From assembly GCA_022376925.1 (NCBI GenBank), contig JAIOJX010000032.1, positions 172,943,979 to 173,007,978 of the forward strand: a DNA stretch of 64,000 nucleotides, read 5' to 3'. The position numbers were made by a program, and so were the translations under genes. The notes below the pieces were generated by a model. That model was not told the origin of the DNA and did not search any database. It worked only from the letters and a program-made list of their open reading frames with translations. Numbering within the stretch: position 1 is the first letter of the stretch; each line of letters opens with the position of its first letter. This stretch comes from Tragulus kanchil. Lineage: Eukaryota; Chordata; Mammalia; Artiodactyla; Tragulidae. Shown here piece after piece: positions 58,652 to 64,000 of this stretch.

Positions 58652-59714
58652 CCTCGCCAGACCCAACTGCTTCCTTCCCCAGCCAGGGAAACTGATGCTG
58701 GAGGGTCTCCTCTGGGCAGCGCTGGCACCTGAACCCAGGTCTCCTGGCAGGGATGCTGGCCCTCACGGCTCTGAAGTGTTTACCAGCTTGGAGCGGTGTC
58801 CGGATGGTGGCCTCCTGGAATGGGAAGAATGCAATGGGCTGTGAATTCGGGGAACACCCAGAGCACCGTGAGCTGAGCGAGCCACACTCTGGGCTGGAAG
58901 CAGGGGGCTGGCCGGGCCGAGCGGCTGCTCAGGGGCGGGCGGCAGGACTTGGGCAAGGCCCTGGGCGATCTTAGGCAAAGTCCTTCTTCTCGCAGGCCTG
59001 AGTTTCCCCGCTTGACTCGCCCTGGCTCTGACTTCCCACCTGGGCACACAGCCTGCCGCCTGGGCGATGGAGGCGCCGCGGACCATGTGAGGGAGGTGGG
59101 AGGGGGTGGGGCCGTCCCTGCAGGAGGAGAGTGAGCTGTGAGCACCGGGGCTCCAGAAGGGCCCCAGGGGCCAGGAGCTGCAGGCCGTGTGCTGGAGGGT
59201 GGAGGAGGGACGCACGGAGAGTCGAGATCTGCTAGGGGACGGGGCCGGGACACAGCAGCCTTTACGCAGTGGTCAAGGAGGGGAGTCCACACAGGCGACA
59301 GGAAGCGGCCCAAAGCGCGTGGGCCCAGACACAGCTTCCCCTCATCCGGCTACGCCATTCCCCTCCTGGCTCTGAGTCACCAGCTCCTTTCACCCCACCA
59401 GCCCCTTCCCTGACCCCCACAAACACTCTCGAATCCCTCCTATTCGTAAAGACAGAAGAATCCCAAATGCTGAGAGACGAGTGAATGAGGACGAGAATAG
59501 CCGTCGGTTCCCAATGAGGCAGGGCCATCAGCTGAGACCCAGGCTGAGCGGCAGCCCCGGGCGCAGCTAGGCGGGGGCCTCTGGGCACAGCGGGAGCAGG
59601 CTGCAGCGGGAGTGGGCAGGAGGTAAGGCCCTGGAGGCCGCCAGCCACAGCTGTGAATGGGAAGAAGAGGTAACAGACGGGAAAGGCCTTCCTTTTGCAA
59701 AAAGGTTGTGTGCC
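58652..59714. other. Intergenic, nothing recognised
   Basis: GC-rich unique-looking DNA; no gene, RNA or repeat supported. Confidence 0.45.
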
Positions 59715-59870
59715 TCTGTGTGTGGCTGTTCGATCGCTAAGTCGTGTGCGACTCTGTGTGACGCCGTGGACGGCAGCACGCCAGGCTCCTCTGTCCTCCA
59801 CTGGCTCCCGGAGTTTGCTCAGATCCACGTCCACTGAGTCGGTGATGCTCCCTACTCACCTCCTCCTCTC
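59715..59870 (-). mobile_element. Bov-A/BovB 3' end, antisense
   Basis: 'gttcgatcgctaagtcgtgt', 'gccaggctcctctgtcctcc', 'ggagtttgctcagatccacg' and 'tgagtcggtgatgctccct' are the 3' end shared by BovB and Bov-A. Confidence 0.8.
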
Positions 59871-59929
59871 TGTGCGTCTGCATTTACAGGCGGGAGAGAG
59901 GAGGGTGTTTACAGGCAGAAAGACTGCAG

Positions 59930-60235
59930 ATGTGGAGCGAGGGCGTAATTGATTAATTGAATTAGAACACCGTCTCTCCTCTCTGTGAGTTCCTGGCCTG
60001 GTGGGGAGAGGAGGACTTGAACCGACTCCGCCACTAACAGGAGACGCGCCGTGATTAAATTAGCGGGTCCCGCCACTACCGTCTGGGCCATACGAAGAAG
60101 CTCTGCGTGATTCCCTCCCACAGGCAGAGAGGCTGTCCTTCCAGGTGGAGCGCCAGCGTTAATTGTGCTCTTAAATTTCAAAGTGGTTTCGTGTGGATTA
60201 TATTTACTCCCAGAACCCAGTGTTGTTCCCATTCA
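59930..60235. promoter_or_regulatory. Candidate distal element with clustered TAAT motifs
   Basis: Non-repeat block with 'gtaattgattaattgaatta', 'gattaaattagcgg' and 'gcgttaattgtgctc', homeodomain-type words in a GC-rich setting about 14 kb upstream of DLK1. Function is inference only. Confidence 0.25.
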
Positions 60236-60352
60236 GCTTTCAAGGCTGGTGAGCTGCTTCATGCGGAGGCAAGTGGGAGGGAGGAGGCTGCTCTCCTTTG
60301 GGCCCCAGCTATGTGATAAGGTCCAAGGTGTGTTTGTTGAGTGAATACATAA

Positions 60353-60711
60353 TGATGGGTAGATGGATTAATGGATGCGTGGGTGGATGGGTGAGTGGGC
60401 GGCTGGATGGGGTGATGGATGGACGGACGGGTGAGTGGGTGGATGGGTGGATGGATGGGTGGGTAGGTGCATGGGTGGACGGATGGGTGGTTGGATGGAT
60501 GGATGGGTGGGTGGATGGGTGGATGGGTGTGTGAATGGATGGATGGTTGATGGGTGGGTAGGTGGGTGGATGGATGGGTGTGTGAATGGATGGATGGGTT
60601 GATGGGTGGGTAGGTGGGTGGATGAATGTGTGGGTGATTGGGTGGGTGGCTGGGAGGATGAATGGATGGGTGGGTGGATGGATGGGTGGGAAGATGGGTA
60701 GACGGATGGGT
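60353..60711 (+). repeat. GGAT/GGGT minisatellite
   Basis: About 360 bp of imperfect tetranucleotide repeats (ggat, gggt, ggtt, gaat) forming larger units such as 'tggatgggtgga'. Purine-pyrimidine asymmetry is strong: plus strand G-rich. Likely length-polymorphic. Confidence 0.95.
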
Positions 60712-62350
60712 ATCACCCTGGAATGTTCAAGAGGAAAGCTTCCCTGTCCTGTGGGTAAAGTGAGGCCTGGTGACCAGGGCATGCGGCACAGTGCCTATCT
60801 TTGGAGGCGTAACTCCATGACACTTTAGTTCAGACCAAGCATCCATTGACCCCGGAAGAGTCACGAGCACCCTGCTCCTCTCCACTCCCTCTGAATGGTT
60901 GGCGAGCGGGTGCTTTTGGCTCCGTGATCCCGTGGACTCCGGGAGTCTCTGAACCCACTCCTGGGGCAGCTTCGCCCACCTCTTTGGCCTCAAGCCCAGG
61001 CTCGTGCTGGGCCGCACGTAAAACGTCCCCCGCGTGCCAGCTCCCGGGCCTCTCTGCGCTGAGTGCCGTCTCCTGCAGGAGGCTTTCCACCAGCCTCCGG
61101 CCAGGCTCCTGCGCCCGAGCGGGCCCGGGACTTCTGCCCTGATTGCAAACGTCCAAGAGGTGAGGGATGCGACGGGGTAGGCCCCGTGGCACCCAGGGCC
61201 GTGGGGCTGTGCTCCCTGCTGCGCTGGCACAAGGCGCGGGGCTGGCACGGCTGCGGGGGCCGCCCCGGCTCTTCCCATGTGGGCGACGGGCAGGCCGGGG
61301 GCAGGGATGCCCCGGGAGAAGCTGCCGCCGCTTCCTCAGGCTCGGGGCACCCCCCCGGCGGCTCCCTCGACCCGCACGGCGCTGTCAGCGGTACTTTTAA
61401 CGGGGGGGCAGCTCTGACGCACCCTCCTTGCGCACCTGACTGACTAAACCCGGCCCTGAGGCTGCGGAGGGACGCCTCCGCGGTTGGTTCCAGCCCCCTT
61501 CCCCACTGGAAGAAGCCAGCCCTTCTGGAGCCACCCCAGGTGGGCTCCCCTCTAGACGCAGGAAACAGTGCTCTGAGCCCCAGAATCCTGGGCCAGGGAG
61601 TCCGTAGCCCCAGGGAAGGGGTGGTAAGGCTGCAGCAGGGCCCCCCGCCCCCCGACACTTCCTGCAGCCTGGCCCGGCCTTAGGCCGGCCACCTCCTCCA
61701 GGCAGCCCCCTCACAGAAGCGCATGGCTCTCCTGGGTCAGGCCGGAAGTGGGTCTGTCCAGCCCCCCGCGGGGGGCAGCGGCTCTGTTGCCAGTTGCTCA
61801 GTTGCTGACCTCCGCACTCTTGGCCCTGCCTTCATTCTGAGCCCAGGCGAGCACAGTCAGTCAGCTCAACCCCTGGAAACCTACCGTTGTTGCTCTGAGC
61901 TCGGCCGTCTCAGCAGGTCAGCCCAGACCCTGGCGGACCTGTCCGCGCTCTCGCGCCACGGGGAGGGGTCCGTCCTTCTCCCCCGCCGCTCCCCACCGGC
62001 TCCCCAGGTCGCAGCTTCTGGTCCTCGCCTGCTCCTCTTCTGGCCTAGGAGATGGACGCTTGTGGCCAGGAGGCATGCTGGTGCTGGGGTGCTCCCGAGG
62101 ACAAGAGTGCTCCTGCCCTCTGGGGAGCCCGAGGGGAGGACTCCCAGCGAGCTGCAGGCTCTTCCACAGAGGCAAACAGCAGGCACTCAGTAAAGTCAGA
62201 GAGACCGCTACAAGGGAGGCGGGATGGCCCAGCCTCCTTCGATGGGTTGGTTTTGCAGAAAATCAGAGCTGGTAATTCCCCTCTATATGTGACCTCAGGG
62301 TGCCCACCCAACTCGGAGAGTAGCTCCTCCACCGCCAGCTGATGACCACA
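60712..62350. other. Intergenic, with a CpG-rich patch at 61.0-61.4 kb
   Basis: GC-rich DNA; 61010-61400 has many CpGs ('cgccccggctcttccc', 'gcgacggggtagg') but no exon, promoter word or domain-bearing frame is recognised. Confidence 0.45.
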
Positions 62351-64000
62351 CCACCTTCACGCCCGAGCGAGCTGTTGGAACCCGGCGCCCACGCCCACCC
62401 GCCACAGCATGACCGGCGCCTCGGAACGGGGGTCTGGAGCGCCACCGGCCTCAGTGGCCACATCTGTGGGACCGAGTTCAGAACCTCTCCCAGGGGCCAC
62501 CCCGGGCTCCAGGGGGGCTGTGGAGGCGGACTTGGAGCACAGCGCCCGCACGGAGTTATCAACACTTCTGCTGATGGCTGTTACTACAATAATTAGGAAT
62601 GTGCCCGCTGACCTTGGAGACAACTGAGCCTCTCTCGAGGAAGGGACAGCCTTCCTGAGGGGCACCCCACCCACTTCCGCGGGTCAGGCCACCTGCCTGG
62701 GGGTGGCCAGGCCGTGATTGGGCACCCTGGAGCCCCTGATCACCACGGAGCTTCCCCGGTTGGGCACGCCGCTTAGTTCTGCCTGTGATGGGGAGCCCTG
62801 TCGGAACAAAGCGCTTGGCCCCGTTCCCGGCTTCCACATCTGCCTGCCCCTGCCCCCGCGCCCCCGGCTTGTCAGGACAGAAGCTGCCAGGGAGGGGTTT
62901 GCAAACATGCATCGTGGCGTTTACTCGCATGTTCCCTGGCCCTGACTTTGTAAAAACATCTGCGAGTGACTCTTCCTCGAGAGAAGGGAAGCGGCTGTTT
63001 TGTTTCTCTCTCTCTGAGCCTTGCCGGGAAAGAGGCAGACGGTGGGGGTGTGGGGGGTGCTGGAATGCGGGCTGTGTAATCAAGATGGGCACATTTCTCG
63101 GGGTGTGTATTACCGACTAATTAACAAGTCTGAAGACTGTGACCGTGGGACCCAGATGCCGCTGTGTTCGATCACACGGCCCCCAGGCCCCAGGGGAAGG
63201 GGCCTGTCTGGGGACAGGCCCTCGGGAGCCCACCGACTGGCGGGGAGCAGGCCTCTGCAGACACGTGAGCGTTTGGATCCATCGCTGATGGCACCTGCAC
63301 CCAGGCCTCAGTTTCCCCCTCCGTATCTGGGAGACGGTTACGACAACAAAGACCATCCAGATCCTGGTCCCCAGTTAGAGCCCTTTGTCGTGCCGCGCTC
63401 TCTCTCCTTCCCCGTGAGGCTGGCAGGAAGGGTCTCCCCGGCCCTCTCCCCTCCCAGGCCAGCCGTCCCACCCTGACATCCCACCCTCACCCGAGCGAGC
63501 TGTTGGAACCCGGCGCCCACGCCCACCCGCCACAGCATGACCGGCGCCTCGGAGTGAGCCCCCCATCTGTGGGACCGAGTTCAGAACCTCTCCCAGGGGC
63601 CACCCCGGGCTCCAGGGGGGCTGTGGAGGCGGACTTGGAGCACAGCGCCCGCACGGAGTTATCAACACTTCTGCTGATGGCTGTTACTACAATAATTAGG
63701 AATGTGCCCGCTGACCTTGGAGACAACTGAGCCTCTCTCGAGGAAGGGACAGCCTTCCTGAGGGGCACCCCACCCACTTCCGCGGGTCAGGCCACCTGCC
63801 TGGGGGTGGCCAGGCCGTGATTGGGCACCCTGGAGCCCCTGATCACCACGGAGCTTCCCCGGTTGGGCACGCCGCTTAGTTCTGCCTGTGATGGGGAGCC
63901 CTGTCGGAACAAAGCGCTTGGCCCCGTTCCCGGCTTCCACATCTGCCTGCCCCTGCCCCCGCGCCCCCGGCTTGTCAGGACAGAAGCTGCCAGGGAGGGG
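62351..64000 (+). repeat. Tandem duplication M (period about 1.10-1.13 kb), cut by the window end
   Basis: Copy 1 starts near 62351; copy 2 starts near 63481 and is still matching at 64000 (counterpart about 62900). Offset 1128 falls to 1103 because copy 2 lacks about 25 bp near 63550. The start of copy 2 ('ccaccctcacccgag') is a noisy version of 'ccaccttcacgcccgag'. Confidence 0.9.
62900..63130. promoter_or_regulatory. Candidate conserved distal element
   Basis: Repeat-free block with AT-richer words ('gtgtaatcaagatgggcaca', 'accgactaattaacaagtct') inside GC-rich DNA, about 17 kb upstream of DLK1. No function can be shown from sequence. Confidence 0.2.

Noticed and set aside
60353..60711. 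Regular repeats that could suggest a CRISPR array
   Set aside because: Continuous short tetranucleotide repeat without unique spacers, in a mammalian genome.
2420..64000. Interpretation of the 1.1 kb duplications as one dispersed repeat family
   Set aside because: The thirteen units share no sequence with each other beyond ordinary transposons; only the size and arrangement are common.

Overview
This is nuclear DNA of a ruminant mammal. BovB (RTE-type) LINEs, Bov-tA SINEs and CHR-type tRNA-derived SINEs occur across the window, together with L1 fragments, Tigger-like DNA transposon remnants and a decayed endogenous retrovirus. The species cannot be fixed from the sequence alone. A young tRNA-derived SINE family, with clean target-site duplications, could help place it.

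The only protein-coding gene I can support is DLK1 (delta-like non-canonical Notch ligand 1), on the minus strand. It has five exons with GT-AG introns between 45746 (start codon) and 37340 (end of stop codon) and predicts a 384-residue type I membrane protein: signal peptide, six EGF repeats, one membrane span, short cytoplasmic tail and no DSL domain. The window therefore lies at the DLK1 end of the imprinted DLK1-DIO3 domain. MEG3/GTL2 would be expected to the left of position 1, because DLK1 is transcribed leftwards. The DLK1 promoter sits in a CpG island at about 45.4-46.1 kb.

Layout: 1-30 kb is AT-rich, repeat-dominated DNA downstream of DLK1 (nested BovB, L1, Tigger, SINEs and ERV). 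From 30 to 37 kb it is GC-rich intergenic DNA with scattered SINEs. DLK1 occupies 37-46 kb. From 46 to 64 kb is GC-rich, repeat-poor DNA upstream of DLK1, with one SINE-in-SINE nest, a GGAT-type minisatellite at 60.35-60.71 kb and several AT-rich motif clusters that could be distal enhancers.

The most striking feature is not genic. Thirteen separate direct tandem duplications, all with a period of about 1.07-1.19 kb, are spread over 2.4-64 kb. They copy unrelated contents (LINEs, unique DNA, DLK1 intron 3, the DLK1 5' flank). Copies are nearly identical and differ mostly by homopolymer indels; several junctions carry short filler that looks like a corrupted version of the flank. I read this as a systematic false duplication made by assembly or gap filling, not biology. 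Any annotation of this contig (intron 3 length, enhancer copy number, repeat counts) should allow for it. No exon of DLK1 is duplicated or broken.
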